Source: Cupriavidus gilardii
GTDB taxonomy: Bacteria > Pseudomonadota > Gammaproteobacteria > Burkholderiales > Burkholderiaceae
Length of the DNA stretch: 64,000 nt
Direction of reading: 5' to 3'
Assembly: GCF_013314895.1 (NCBI RefSeq)
Contig: NZ_JABTYE010000008.1
Span: 124,001-188,000 of the forward strand
Below, one piece after another: positions 33,610 to 42,195 of the stretch. The notes under the pieces are model-generated. The model was not told the origin of the DNA, ran no database searches, and was given only the letters and a program-made list of their open reading frames with translations. The number at the start of each line of letters is the position of its first letter. Within the stretch, counting starts at the first letter, position 1. The translations under genes and the position numbers were made by a program.

Positions 33610-34071
33610 TCAGCGGTAGTTGACCGTGACCTGGCTGGTCTGGCCTTGCAGCACGGGCGTCAGCGGGCCTTGTCCAGGTATCCGGAAGGCGAACACGAAG
33701 CCCTTGTCGGCATCGTCGCCGCGGAAGGCATCCGTCTTGCCTTCGGGCCCCGGCAGCAGCACGCAGCGATTGGCATTACAGAGATAGGCTTGCAGATTTG
33801 GCGGTGGCACCCGGGCAAAACGGTAACGCCAGCGCACCGCGGTGATCACTCCCTCCGACTGCGTCAGATAGCCGCTGGGTAGGATAGGCGCCGACAAAGC
33901 CCGCACGCCGCGGCCATGCAACGCCGGCGCCGGCACCGACGCGGTCCAGGCATGGCGCGAGTCGCCGCCGAAGTTGGTGTGGATCAACGGCGAGGCCGCT
34001 ACGCCGGTCGCCGTCACGGTCGCCGTCATCGACAGCAGCACGGCGACCGCGCGGGAGACGCGGCCAGACAT
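33610..34071 (-). CDS. flhE: Flagellar protein FlhE
   Basis: A 153-residue periplasmic protein. A signal region (VAVLLSMTATVTATGVAAS) is followed by WTASVPAPALHGRGVRALSAPIL, AVRWRYRF, YLCNANRCVLLPGPEGKTDAF and the C-terminal VTVNYR. These stretches match the FlhE pattern known from enterobacteria, where it guards the export gate against proton leak. The ATG at 34071 overlaps the TGA of fliA, so translation is coupled. In enterobacteria flhE follows flhA, so the position after fliA is different here. Confidence 0.85.
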   Translation of the reverse strand: MSGRVSRAVAVLLSMTATVTATGVAASPLIHTNFGGDSRHAWTASVPAPALHGRGVRALSAPILPSGYLTQSEGVITAVRWRYRFARVPPPNLQAYLCNANRCVLLPGPEGKTDAFRGDDADKGFVFAFRIPGQGPLTPVLQGQTSQVTVNYR

Positions 34072-34787
34072 CACAGCAGCCCGCGCAACTGGCTGCGCAG
34101 CCGGTTGATCGCCTGGCTGCGGATCTGGCACACGCGCGACTCGGTGACCTCGAGCACCGCGCCGATCTCGCGCAGGTTCAGCTCCTGGTCGTAGCACAGC
34201 GACAGCACCAGCTTCTCGCGCTCGGGCAAGCGCTCGATCGCGCGGATCAGCGCGCCGCGCATGCCGCTCTCCATCAGCAGCGTCAGCGGATTGCCGTCCT
34301 CGCTGACGGTCAGATGGCGATCGAGGAAATCCTCCTCGCCGGAGCGCTCGAAGTCCTCGTAGTGCAGCAGCTGGCAGCCATAGACCTCGTTGAGCATGCT
34401 CTGGTATTCGTCCAGCGGCATCTCCAGCTCGTCGGCGACCTCCGAGTCCAGCGGTGCGCGGCCGAGCTTCTGCTCCAGCGCGCGCACGGTCCGTTCGATC
34501 CGTCGCGTCGATTGGCGCAGACTGCGCGACTGCCAGTCATTGGCGCGTACCTCGTCGAGCATCGCGCCGCGGATACGCTGGCTCGCATAGGTCTCGAAGC
34601 GCGCGCCATGCGTGTCTTCGTAGCGGCGCGCGGCGTCGAGCAGGCCGATCATGCCGGCCTGGATCAGGTCGTCCAGTTGCACGCTGGCCGGCAGCTTGGC
34701 CGCCAGTTGCAGCGCGATGCGCCGTACCAGCGGCGCATGGGTCTGGACGGTGTCGGTCTGTTCGAGCTTTCCCTGGATCGTGTACAT
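34071..34787 (-). CDS. fliA: RNA polymerase sigma-28 factor FliA
   Basis: A 238-residue sigma factor for late flagellar genes. It contains region 2 (LDDLIQAGMIGLLDAARRYE, FETYASQRIRGAMLDEVRAND), region 3 (RRIERTVRALEQKLGRAPLDSEVADEL) and region 4 (LPEREKLVLSLCYDQELNLREIGAVL, VTESRVCQIRSQAINRLR). The ATG at 34787 opens the family similarity; the frame to 34976 is not used. It follows flhG by 19 bp, so flhF, flhG, fliA and flhE form one unit. Confidence 0.97.
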   Translation of the reverse strand: MYTIQGKLEQTDTVQTHAPLVRRIALQLAAKLPASVQLDDLIQAGMIGLLDAARRYEDTHGARFETYASQRIRGAMLDEVRANDWQSRSLRQSTRRIERTVRALEQKLGRAPLDSEVADELEMPLDEYQSMLNEVYGCQLLHYEDFERSGEEDFLDRHLTVSEDGNPLTLLMESGMRGALIRAIERLPEREKLVLSLCYDQELNLREIGAVLEVTESRVCQIRSQAINRLRSQLRGLL

Positions 34788-34806
34788 GGTGGAATTCTCG
34801 TGAGGG

Positions 34807-35661
34807 CTAGCAGGCCATCGCCGATGCGGGCGGCACAGCGCTTGCGGAAGCGTGTCTGGCAGCGGTCGCTGCGCCGGTGGCGGGCATCGGTTCGGGATCG
34901 GATGGAAGGGGCCAGCCAGCGATGCTGGCGGCAAGTCGGCGCAGCATCGCGGTGGCTGGCGCACCGGGGAACGCATCGACCACGCCGCGCGCCAGCGCCG
35001 TGCTGCGCGCGACCAGCGGGTCGGCCGGCAGCACGCCGGCGCAGCGCGCCTGCACGCCCAGGTATTGGCCGGCCGTGCGCGCCAGATTGCCGGCGATCGC
35101 GATCGCCGACGCTTCGCTGGCGGCGCCGTTGACGACCAGCTCGAACTGCCGGCAGGCGTAGCGGTGATGCAGCCGCTTGATGCAGGCGTAGGCCGCGGTC
35201 AGCGATTGGCGCTCGGGCCGCATCACCACCACCAGGTTGTGCGCCGCGCCGGAGAAGCGCGACAGCGCCCCATCGGCGCCGACACGCGCATCGCTGACGA
35301 CGGTGCGAAAGCCCTGCAGCGCCTGCAGCGGGCCCCAGGCCAAAGGGTCGCCTGGCAGCAGCGCGGGCATGCCGGGTTCGCGGCGTCCCAGCGCGGCGTC
35401 GACCGCGATGGCGCCGCCCAGCACCTGGGCCAGCGTGCCGGCAGGCGAGGCCCCGGCCAGGCGCGTTGCGCGCGCGTGCGACAGGTCTTCATCGACCAGC
35501 AGCACATGCTCGCCCTGCATCGCCAGCGCATGCGCCAGGCCCAGCGCAACCGTGGTCGCACCGGCACCCGGCTCGCAACCGAGCACGGCAATACGGCGGG
35601 TGGCGCGCGGCGCCAGCATGCGGCGCAGGCTTTCGGCCTGATCGACGGCAAGCATGTTCAA
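34807..35661 (-). CDS. flhG: FlhG/FleN-type MinD-like flagellar number regulator with degenerate Walker A
   Basis: A 282-284-residue MinD/ParA-family protein. Family members limit flagellar number with FlhF. The fold text is present (IAVLGCEPGAGATTVALGLAHAL, LLVDEDLSHARATRLAG). The Walker A motif KGGxGKT is replaced by CEPGAGAT, so both lysines are missing. The VVVMRPERQSLTAAYACIK stretch and NGAASEASAIAIA follow. The start is TTG 35661 with GGAGA 5 bases upstream, or ATG 35655. It lies between flhF (2 bp upstream) and fliA. The last 40 residues are Ala/Pro/Met-rich. Confidence 0.88.
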   Translation of the reverse strand: MNMLAVDQAESLRRMLAPRATRRIAVLGCEPGAGATTVALGLAHALAMQGEHVLLVDEDLSHARATRLAGASPAGTLAQVLGGAIAVDAALGRREPGMPALLPGDPLAWGPLQALQGFRTVVSDARVGADGALSRFSGAAHNLVVVMRPERQSLTAAYACIKRLHHRYACRQFELVVNGAASEASAIAIAGNLARTAGQYLGVQARCAGVLPADPLVARSTALARGVVDAFPGAPATAMLRRLAASIAGWPLPSDPEPMPATGAATAARHASASAVPPASAMAC

Positions 35662-35662
35662 C

Positions 35663-38188
35663 TCAGTCTCCGAGCGCGGCCAGATCGAACTTCGCGGACG
35701 CGTTCGCAGGCGAGCCGGCGGCCGTCTGCGTCATTCGCTGCGCGAGATGCTGTGCGGATTCGGGCAGGGCCGACGTCGCCAGCACAGGCTCGGCCGCGAC
35801 CTTCGCGGCGGGCATTGCTTCGGCCGCTGCGTCGTTTTGGTTCCGCACGGCCGTAGCCTCGGCGGCGGGACGGCCGGGGAAGTTTTCCAGCACGTCGAGC
35901 AGGGCCAGCAGGCGGCCCAGCCCCTCGAGCAGCGCGGCCGCGCCCGGCACCGCATCCCTGGCGGCGGCACGGCCTGCCAGGCCGGCGAGGCAATCGATCG
36001 CCGCCGCGTCCGGCGCATGGGCCAGCCGCAATGCGGTCATGCCGGCTTGCAGCGCGACCAGCGCATCGACGTCAAAGGCTTGCGGCGACGTGCCGGCCGG
36101 ACGGCCGAGATGGTCCAGCGCATGACGCAGCGTGCGGCATTGCAGCGCCGCGGCCTCGCCCCAGCGCGCCCACTGGGCGAGCTGTGCGCCGGCACCGGCG
36201 AGCGCCGGATCTGCCAGCAGATAGTCGACGGCCAGCGTCTGGCCGCTGACTCGCTCGATGGTGCGCACCACCAGCAGCACGGCGTCGATGCCGCCCTCGG
36301 TGGCGGCGCTGCGCGCCGCGCGCGCCTGTCCTTCGATCACGCGCACCCGGGTCTGTGCGATCCATTGCACCGCGTCGCGGTCGCGCCAGCGCAGTTCGGC
36401 CTGCGCGTGGAAGGTCAGCGTGTCGGCCAGCGCATCGAGCTTCCATGCCGTGCCATCGCACAGCACGCGGGCGCTCTTGCGCGCGCAAGCCAGCCAGCGT
36501 TCGCCGCTCGACTGCCAGCGTTGCAGCGCGGCGCCGGCCGGCATCGTGTCGAGCAGATGCACGACGGTCCGGCGCGCGGCCAGCGCGGCACGCCAGTCGG
36601 CCATCTCTTCATCCCAGCCGCTGGCCTGCGCCGTGCGCACCAGCGGCGTGACGGTGGCCATCAACGGTATGCCGTCGCGATCGCCGAGCCACAGCGTGTG
36701 CTGCCAGGGCTGCGGCGCGCGGCGGCCCGGCACCGCGCACGGCAGCGTCACGGAGGCGGACAGCACGAAGTGTTCGCAATGGCGGCTGGCGTCCTGGCAG
36801 ACGGCATCGCGGACCTGGCGGACCAGCGGTCGCAGTTCGGTGCGGGCGCCACGGCCAGACCACAGCTCGCGCAGCAGCGCAAAACCATAGGGGCCCTCGC
36901 GCAGCGCGTTGACGCAGGCGCCCACGGCATGGCCGCTGTCGGCGATCGTTCGAAGCACGTCGTGCGCTTCGTTGCGGGCGCCGTGGCCGGTGTCGCCGGC
37001 ATCGTCGCTGCCTTGTGCGGCCAGCGCGCGACGCGCGGCCTGCGCATCGGCGAACACCGAGCCGCGGCGCGGCATCAGGAAGGCGCGCTCGACCAGTGCG
37101 TCGCCGCGTGCCAGTTCCAGATGCTCGGGCACGCGCTGGCCGGTCGAGGCGTAGAAGACCGGCAGCCGGTGCCGGATCACCACGTCGAGCACCGAACCGA
37201 GGTGGGTGGCTTCGTCGAGCTTGCTGATGATGCAGCCGTCGATGCCGGCGCCCGGCGCGGCGTCGTGGCGGTAGGCGTGCACCACCTCGTTGAGCGTATC
37301 GCCGTGGCTGGCGCCGTTGAGCAGCAGCACGCGCTGCACCGGCGCGGGCACGCCGGCCAGCATCGCGATCTGCTCGGACAGATTGCGGTCGCGCTGGCTC
37401 ATGCCGACGGTATCGATGATGACCAGATGCTTCTGCGACAGTGCGCCGAGCGCGAAGCGCAGGTCGGCGGCGTCCTTGACCGCATGCACGGGCACGCCGA
37501 GGATGTCGCCGTAGATGCGCAGTTGTTCGTGCGCGCCGATACGGAAGGTGTCGGTGGTCAGCAGCGCCAGCTTGTCGGCGCCGTGCTTCAGCACGAAGCG
37601 GGCGGCCAACTTGGCGGTGGTGGTGGTCTTGCCGACGCCGGTCGGGCCGACCAGCGCGAGCACGCCGCCCTGACCGAACAGGGCGTCTTCGTCGGCCAGC
37701 ACCGGCACCTTGCTGGCGATCTCCTGGCGGATCCAGCCCATCGCCGCGGGGCGATCGTAGCCGGCCGGCAGCCGCGCCAGCAGCGTGCGCGCCAGTTGCG
37801 CGGAAAAGCCCGCGCCCACCAGCCATTCGAACAGCGACTCGCGCAGCGGATCGGCGGCGGCGGCCGGCACGGCAGGGACCGCGATGCCCGACAGCTGCCG
37901 CTCGATCAGCGCGCGCATCGATTGCAGTTCGCCGCGCAGGTCGCCCAGCGCGTCCTGCTCGCGGGCCTCGGCCTCGAAAGCCGGTGCGGAAATCGGTGCC
38001 GGCATCGCCGGCTGATAGGCCGGCGCGCTGCTCGACAGCGTGTCGAGCTCGGTGTCGCTCATCGCGACGATCTCCACGCCGCCCTCGACGGTACGGTTCG
38101 ACAGCACCACGGCGTCGGGACCCATCGCCTCGCGCACCCGACGCAGGGCTTCGCGGCCGGTGGCCGCCACAAATTTGGCTACGCTCAT
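35663..38188 (-). CDS. flhF: FlhF signal-recognition-type GTPase with a long C-terminal extension
   Basis: An 841-residue FlhF; typical family members have about 400-460. Residues 1-110 are the Basal/N-domain (MSVAKFVAATGREALRRVREAMG). The GTPase lies at about 120-370 with G1 GPTGVGKTTTT (181-191), G3 DTVGM (259-263), G4 SKLDEA (322-327) and the terminal AFLMPRRG. From about residue 375 to the end there are some 465 extra residues, Ala-rich with many helices, that I do not recognise. It directs the flagellum's placement at the membrane. The ATG at 38188 fits the family; the frame to 38398 is shadow. A FlhDC-type box lies 291-327 bp upstream. Confidence 0.93.
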   Translation of the reverse strand: MSVAKFVAATGREALRRVREAMGPDAVVLSNRTVEGGVEIVAMSDTELDTLSSSAPAYQPAMPAPISAPAFEAEAREQDALGDLRGELQSMRALIERQLSGIAVPAVPAAAADPLRESLFEWLVGAGFSAQLARTLLARLPAGYDRPAAMGWIRQEIASKVPVLADEDALFGQGGVLALVGPTGVGKTTTTAKLAARFVLKHGADKLALLTTDTFRIGAHEQLRIYGDILGVPVHAVKDAADLRFALGALSQKHLVIIDTVGMSQRDRNLSEQIAMLAGVPAPVQRVLLLNGASHGDTLNEVVHAYRHDAAPGAGIDGCIISKLDEATHLGSVLDVVIRHRLPVFYASTGQRVPEHLELARGDALVERAFLMPRRGSVFADAQAARRALAAQGSDDAGDTGHGARNEAHDVLRTIADSGHAVGACVNALREGPYGFALLRELWSGRGARTELRPLVRQVRDAVCQDASRHCEHFVLSASVTLPCAVPGRRAPQPWQHTLWLGDRDGIPLMATVTPLVRTAQASGWDEEMADWRAALAARRTVVHLLDTMPAGAALQRWQSSGERWLACARKSARVLCDGTAWKLDALADTLTFHAQAELRWRDRDAVQWIAQTRVRVIEGQARAARSAATEGGIDAVLLVVRTIERVSGQTLAVDYLLADPALAGAGAQLAQWARWGEAAALQCRTLRHALDHLGRPAGTSPQAFDVDALVALQAGMTALRLAHAPDAAAIDCLAGLAGRAAARDAVPGAAALLEGLGRLLALLDVLENFPGRPAAEATAVRNQNDAAAEAMPAAKVAAEPVLATSALPESAQHLAQRMTQTAAGSPANASAKFDLAALGD

Positions 38189-38418
38189 GTTTCGCGACCC
38201 TTGTTTCAGCGGGATCCAGCGGCACCGCCGGTCATGGCAATGAATCGGTGTTCGGTTGTCCGGCACCGCGGCATGGCATGGCGGTGCCGCGATGGTGTCG
38301 GCGTACGGCCGACGGGCGCCGGCCGGTCTGTTGTCGCGCGGTGGCAGCGGGCGTCTCGCGCAGGGAAGAGAAGCGGGACGTTGCGGGGATCGCCGCATTC
38401 GGCCATCGATACCACGTT

Positions 38419-38520
38419 GCGAAGCGGCAGCCGGCCTCCTCGACGTATCGATTATGCGAGCGGGAGTCTTGTGCTATTGGGCTGAATAGGCGGGGGATTG
38501 CGGCGCTATTTGGGCGATGA
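38419..38520 (-). promoter_or_regulatory. FlhDC-type box and -10 upstream of flhF (copy A of a duplicated element)
   Basis: On the minus strand GCCCAAATAGCG (38515-38504), an 11-base spacer, then CGCCTATTCAGCC (38491-38479) make an inverted pair that fits the enterobacterial FlhD4C2 consensus (AAATA[AG]CG half-sites, 10-12 bp apart). A CATAAT -10 lies at 38456-38451. About 100 bp (38419-38520) is repeated at 41898-42000 before flhB. Confidence 0.75.
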
Positions 38521-38583
38521 CGACACCGCATGGCCTCGTCTCAGGGTTAACGGCAGCGCGCGGCATTTCTTTCGGCCCGTGAT

Positions 38584-38620
38584 GAAAAACAGGCGACGGA
38601 GAGTGCCCCCGTCGCCTGTT
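38584..38620 (-). terminator. Rho-independent terminator after flhA
   Basis: AACAGGCGACGG and CCGTCGCCTGTT (38588-38599 and 38609-38620) form a 12-bp stem with a 9-base loop, and a run of T follows on the minus strand at 38583-38587. It ends the flhBA transcript before the flhF promoter region (38189-38658, otherwise gene-free). Confidence 0.85.
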
Positions 38621-38658
38621 CGCGCCGCGTATGCGACGCCGGCCCGGTCGAAATCAAC

Positions 38659-40746
38659 TCAGCCCGCGCCGCCGATCATCGCGGTGATACGGATGTTGCG
38701 GTTGTCCGGCACCTCGGAGTGCGACAACACCCGCAGTTGCGGCATGGTCCGTCGCAGGAAGCGGGACAGCAGCGGCCGCAGCGCATGCGGGACCAGCAGC
38801 ACCGGGTCCAGACCCAGTTGTTCCTGGCGTGCCACCGCACCCTGCGCCTGCTGCAGCAGCGCATCGGCCAGGCCAGGTTCGATGCTGCCGCCCGAGTTCA
38901 ACGCCTGCGACAGCACGCGCTCCAGGCCGGCGTCGAGACCGATCACCTGCAGGTCGGCGCCGTTCGGGAACCACTGCTGCGTGATCGCGCGGCCCAGTGC
39001 CATGCGCACCAGCGCGGTCAGCTCGTTCGGGTCGCTGATCTTCGGCGCATGTTCGGCGATCACTTCGAGGATGGTGCGCATGTCGCGGATCGGCACGCTT
39101 TCGTCCAGCAGGTTCTGCAGCACCTTCTGCAGTGCCGTCAGCGTGATGGTCTTGGGCACCAGATCCTCGGTCAGCTTCGGCGACTCCTTGGCGATGCGGT
39201 CCAGCAGTTGCTGCACTTCCTGGCGGCCCAGCAGCTCCGCCGCATGCTGATGAATCAGATGGTTCAAATGCGTGGCGACCACGGTGCTGGCATCGACCAC
39301 GGTATAGCCGAGCGCCTGCGCCTGTTCCTTGATGCCGCTGTCGATCCAGACCGCCGGCAGGCCGAAGGCCGGGTCGCGCGTCGGCGTGCCGGGCAGCGTG
39401 CCGCTGACCTGGCCCGGATCGATCGCCATCCATTGGCCCGGCACGGCCTCGCCGTAGCCGATCTCGACGCCCTTGAGCGTGATGCGGTAGGCGTTGGGCT
39501 TCAGTTCCAGGTTGTCGCGGATATGGACCACCGGCACCAGGAAGCCGACCTCCTGCGCCACCTTCTTGCGGATGCTCTTGATTCGGCCCAGCAGCTCGCC
39601 GTTCTGCGCGCGGTCGACCAGCGGAATCAGCCGGTAGCCGACCTCCATGCCAAGCGGATCGACCAGCGTGACGTCGTCCCAGGTGGCCTCGGTGTTCTCG
39701 TTCGCCAGCGCCGGCGCCCGCTCTTCCCGCTTGGCGGTCTGCCTGGCCGCCAGCTTGCGCTTGCCGACATAGGTGCCGAACCAGATCAGGCCCCCGGCCA
39801 GCAGCAGGAAGGCGACGTGCGGCATGCCGGGAATGATGCCGAGCAGGCCGATGATGCCGCCCGTCAGATACAGCACGCGCGGATCGGAGAACAGCTGGCC
39901 GGTCAGCTGCTCGCCGACGTCCTGCTCGTTCGACACGCGCGAGACGATGACACCGGCCGCGGTCGAGATCACCAGCGCCGGAATCTGCGCGACCAAACCA
40001 TCGCCGATGGTCAGCAGCGTGTAGTTGCGCACCGCCGTCGAAAAGTCCAGGTCGTGCTGGATCATGCCGACCACCATGCCGGCAAAGACGTTGATGAACA
40101 TGATCAGCAGGCCGGCGATCGCGTCGCCGCGCACAAACTTGCTGGCGCCGTCCATCGCGCCGTAGAAGTCCGATTCCTGCGCGACTTCGGCACGGCGCTT
40201 GCGCGCGCCCTCCTCGTTGATCAGGCCGGCGTTCAGGTCGGCGTCGATCGCCATCTGCTTGCCCGGCATCGCGTCCAGCATGAAGCGCGCGCCGACCTCG
40301 GCGATCCGGCCCGCGCCCTTGGTGATCACCATGAAGTTGATCACCACCAGGATCGCGAACACCACGATGCCGACCGCGAAGTTGCCGCCGACCAGGAAGT
40401 GGCCGAAGGCCTCGATCACCTTGCCGGCGGCGTCCGGACCCTTGTGGCCCTCGAGCAGCACCACGCGGGTCGACGCGACATTCAGCGACAGCCGCAGCAG
40501 CGTGGAGAACAGCAGCACGGCCGGAAACGCCGCGAAGTCCAGCGGCCGCTGCGTGTACATGCCGACCAGCAGCACCATGATCGACAGCGCGATATTGAAG
40601 GTGAACAGCAGATCGAGCAGGAACGGCGGCAGCGGCAGCACCATCATGCCGAGGATCATCACGATCAGCAGCGGCCCGGCCAGTGCCTTCAGCTGACCGG
40701 CGGACTGCCCGGCAGGCAGTCGGAACAGCGAATTCAGTGCATTCAT
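38659..40746 (-). CDS. flhA: Flagellar export gate protein FlhA
   Basis: A 695-residue inner-membrane export gate. Eight hydrophobic helices in the first half include PLLIVMILGMMVLPLPPF, the FHIPEP-type segment with NVASTRVVLLEGHKG, and RGDAIAGLLIMFINVFAG. The cytosolic linker and large C-terminal domain follow (DPLGMEVGYRLIPLVD, PGTPTRDPAFGLPAVWI, VVATHLNHLIHQHAAELLGRQEV). The start ATG overlaps the TGA of flhB, showing translational coupling. The size is typical. It ends in a good terminator. Confidence 0.98.
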   Translation of the reverse strand: MNALNSLFRLPAGQSAGQLKALAGPLLIVMILGMMVLPLPPFLLDLLFTFNIALSIMVLLVGMYTQRPLDFAAFPAVLLFSTLLRLSLNVASTRVVLLEGHKGPDAAGKVIEAFGHFLVGGNFAVGIVVFAILVVINFMVITKGAGRIAEVGARFMLDAMPGKQMAIDADLNAGLINEEGARKRRAEVAQESDFYGAMDGASKFVRGDAIAGLLIMFINVFAGMVVGMIQHDLDFSTAVRNYTLLTIGDGLVAQIPALVISTAAGVIVSRVSNEQDVGEQLTGQLFSDPRVLYLTGGIIGLLGIIPGMPHVAFLLLAGGLIWFGTYVGKRKLAARQTAKREERAPALANENTEATWDDVTLVDPLGMEVGYRLIPLVDRAQNGELLGRIKSIRKKVAQEVGFLVPVVHIRDNLELKPNAYRITLKGVEIGYGEAVPGQWMAIDPGQVSGTLPGTPTRDPAFGLPAVWIDSGIKEQAQALGYTVVDASTVVATHLNHLIHQHAAELLGRQEVQQLLDRIAKESPKLTEDLVPKTITLTALQKVLQNLLDESVPIRDMRTILEVIAEHAPKISDPNELTALVRMALGRAITQQWFPNGADLQVIGLDAGLERVLSQALNSGGSIEPGLADALLQQAQGAVARQEQLGLDPVLLVPHALRPLLSRFLRRTMPQLRVLSHSEVPDNRNIRITAMIGGAG

Positions 40747-41885
40747 GCGCGGCTTTCCGGTACGGCGAGTTCATCGGGCACCGGCAGGCCGGTCGGGGCC
40801 TCGGGCAGCGGCCCGTTGGCGTGGTGCCAGTGTTTCAGTTGATAGACCCAGGCCAGCACCTCCGCGACGGCGGTGTACAGCCCGGACGGGATCTCGTGGC
40901 CCAGTTCGACATGCCGGTGCAGCGCGCGCGCCAGCGGCGGCGCGGACAGGATGGGCACGCGATGCTCGGCGGCCAGTTCGCGGATGCGGGCGGCCACCTC
41001 TTCGGTGCCCTTGGCGACTACGCGAGGGGCGCCCATGCGGCCCTCTTCGTAGCGCAGCGCCACGGCGAAGTGGGTCGGGTTGGTGACCACCACGTCGGCC
41101 TTGGGCACTTCGGCCATCATCCGGCGCCGCGCCATCTGGCGTTGCAGCTGACGGATGCGGCCCTTGACGTGCGGGTTGCCCTCGCTTTCCTTGTGCTCCT
41201 GCTTGACCTCTTCCTTGGTCATGCGCAGCTTCTTGAAGTAATCGAAGAACTGCCAGGGCACGTCGATCGCCGCGACCAGCAGCAGCGAGCCGGCGGCCAG
41301 CGCACAGCACAGCAGCACCAGTTCGAGCAGGCGCAGCAGCGCCTCGTGGATCGGGGCGTTCATCAGCGCCACCGCATCGGGCAGATGGCGCCACAGCACC
41401 CAGAAACCCACGCCGCCCACCAGCAGCGACTTGGCGACGGCCTTGGTCAGCTCGACCAGCGACTGCATCGAGAACAGCCGTCCCAGTCCCTTGAACGGGG
41501 ACAGCCGCGAGAAATCGGGCATCAGCGACTTGGTGGAGAACAGCCACCCGCCCAGCGCCAACGGCGCCAGCAGTGCCGCGACGGCAAACAGCAGCAGCAG
41601 AGGCAGCACGCCCAGCAGCGATTCCCACACCAGTTGCGCGAAGCCAGCCAGCATGCGGGCCGGATCGTGGGCCACCGCGGGCTCGAACGACAGCGCCGCC
41701 CGCATCACGGTATCGAGCTTGCGCCCCAGCATGCCGCCCAGACCCCACAGCCCGGCGACGCCGGCCATCAGCATCACGAAGGTGCCGAGCTCGCGCGAAC
41801 GCACCACCTGCCCCTCCTCGCGCGCCTTTTCCAGGCGCCGGGGTGAGGCGGGTTCGGTTTTTTCGAGATCGCTTTCTTCGGACAT
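40743..41885 (-). CDS. flhB: Flagellar export switch protein FlhB
   Basis: A 380-residue export-apparatus protein with four hydrophobic helices, a cytosolic domain and the autocleavage motif NPTH (VVVTNPTHFAVAL), which controls the switch of substrate class. The N-terminus SDLEKTEPASPRRLEKAREEGQV is the FlhB signature. ATG 41885 with a GGAG ribosome site is preferred to the frame start at 41909. The C-terminal 30 residues are Pro-rich beyond the conserved domain. It is first in the flhBA unit, with a FlhDC-type box 75-110 bp upstream. Confidence 0.98.
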   Translation of the reverse strand: MSEESDLEKTEPASPRRLEKAREEGQVVRSRELGTFVMLMAGVAGLWGLGGMLGRKLDTVMRAALSFEPAVAHDPARMLAGFAQLVWESLLGVLPLLLLFAVAALLAPLALGGWLFSTKSLMPDFSRLSPFKGLGRLFSMQSLVELTKAVAKSLLVGGVGFWVLWRHLPDAVALMNAPIHEALLRLLELVLLCCALAAGSLLLVAAIDVPWQFFDYFKKLRMTKEEVKQEHKESEGNPHVKGRIRQLQRQMARRRMMAEVPKADVVVTNPTHFAVALRYEEGRMGAPRVVAKGTEEVAARIRELAAEHRVPILSAPPLARALHRHVELGHEIPSGLYTAVAEVLAWVYQLKHWHHANGPLPEAPTGLPVPDELAVPESRA

Positions 41886-41897
41886 GGCCGCTCCGTG

Positions 41898-42000
41898 GCG
41901 AAGCGGCATGCTGCCCTTCGACCGGGTCGATTATCGGAGCGGGGGTGCCGGAGTATTAGGGCGAATAGGCGGGGGATTGCGGCGCTATTTGGGCGATGGC
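41898..42000 (-). promoter_or_regulatory. FlhDC-type box and -10 upstream of flhB (copy B)
   Basis: On the minus strand GCCCAAATAGCG (41994-41983), an 11-base spacer, then CGCCTATTCGCCC (41971-41959) form an inverted FlhD4C2-type box. A GATAAT -10 (41935-41930) lies 23 bases on, and the flhB start is 45 bp further. The 100-bp element is about 80 % identical to copy A, with the box core identical. Confidence 0.8.
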
Positions 42001-42195
42001 AGGGGCCTGCCGCCAACGCGGATCGCCCCCCGGACCGGCCAGGCGAGCCCGACCGGCCGGGTCCGGCCCCATTGGGCAACCTTCCAATCGGATCTGCAGG
42101 AGCCAGCCGATTTGCGCAAGCGGCTCGTCCGCGCTTGCCAAATTCTTTCGGCTTCGTCCTCACCGGTTCCCTGCCCCTCGATCCTGGAGAACACC

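Noticed and set aside
42147..42170. TTCG-N16-TTCC upstream of the F-box-like gene as an HrpB/hrpII box
   Set aside because: One of eight bases mismatches the TTCG-N16-TTCG consensus, and such matches are common by chance in GC-rich DNA. No hrp gene is in the window.
41431..42195. The upstream part of the long plus-strand frame that ends in the F-box-like gene
   Set aside because: It overlaps flhB antisense and the FlhDC box. A good ribosome site and a natural start lie at 42196, so the first part is not coding.
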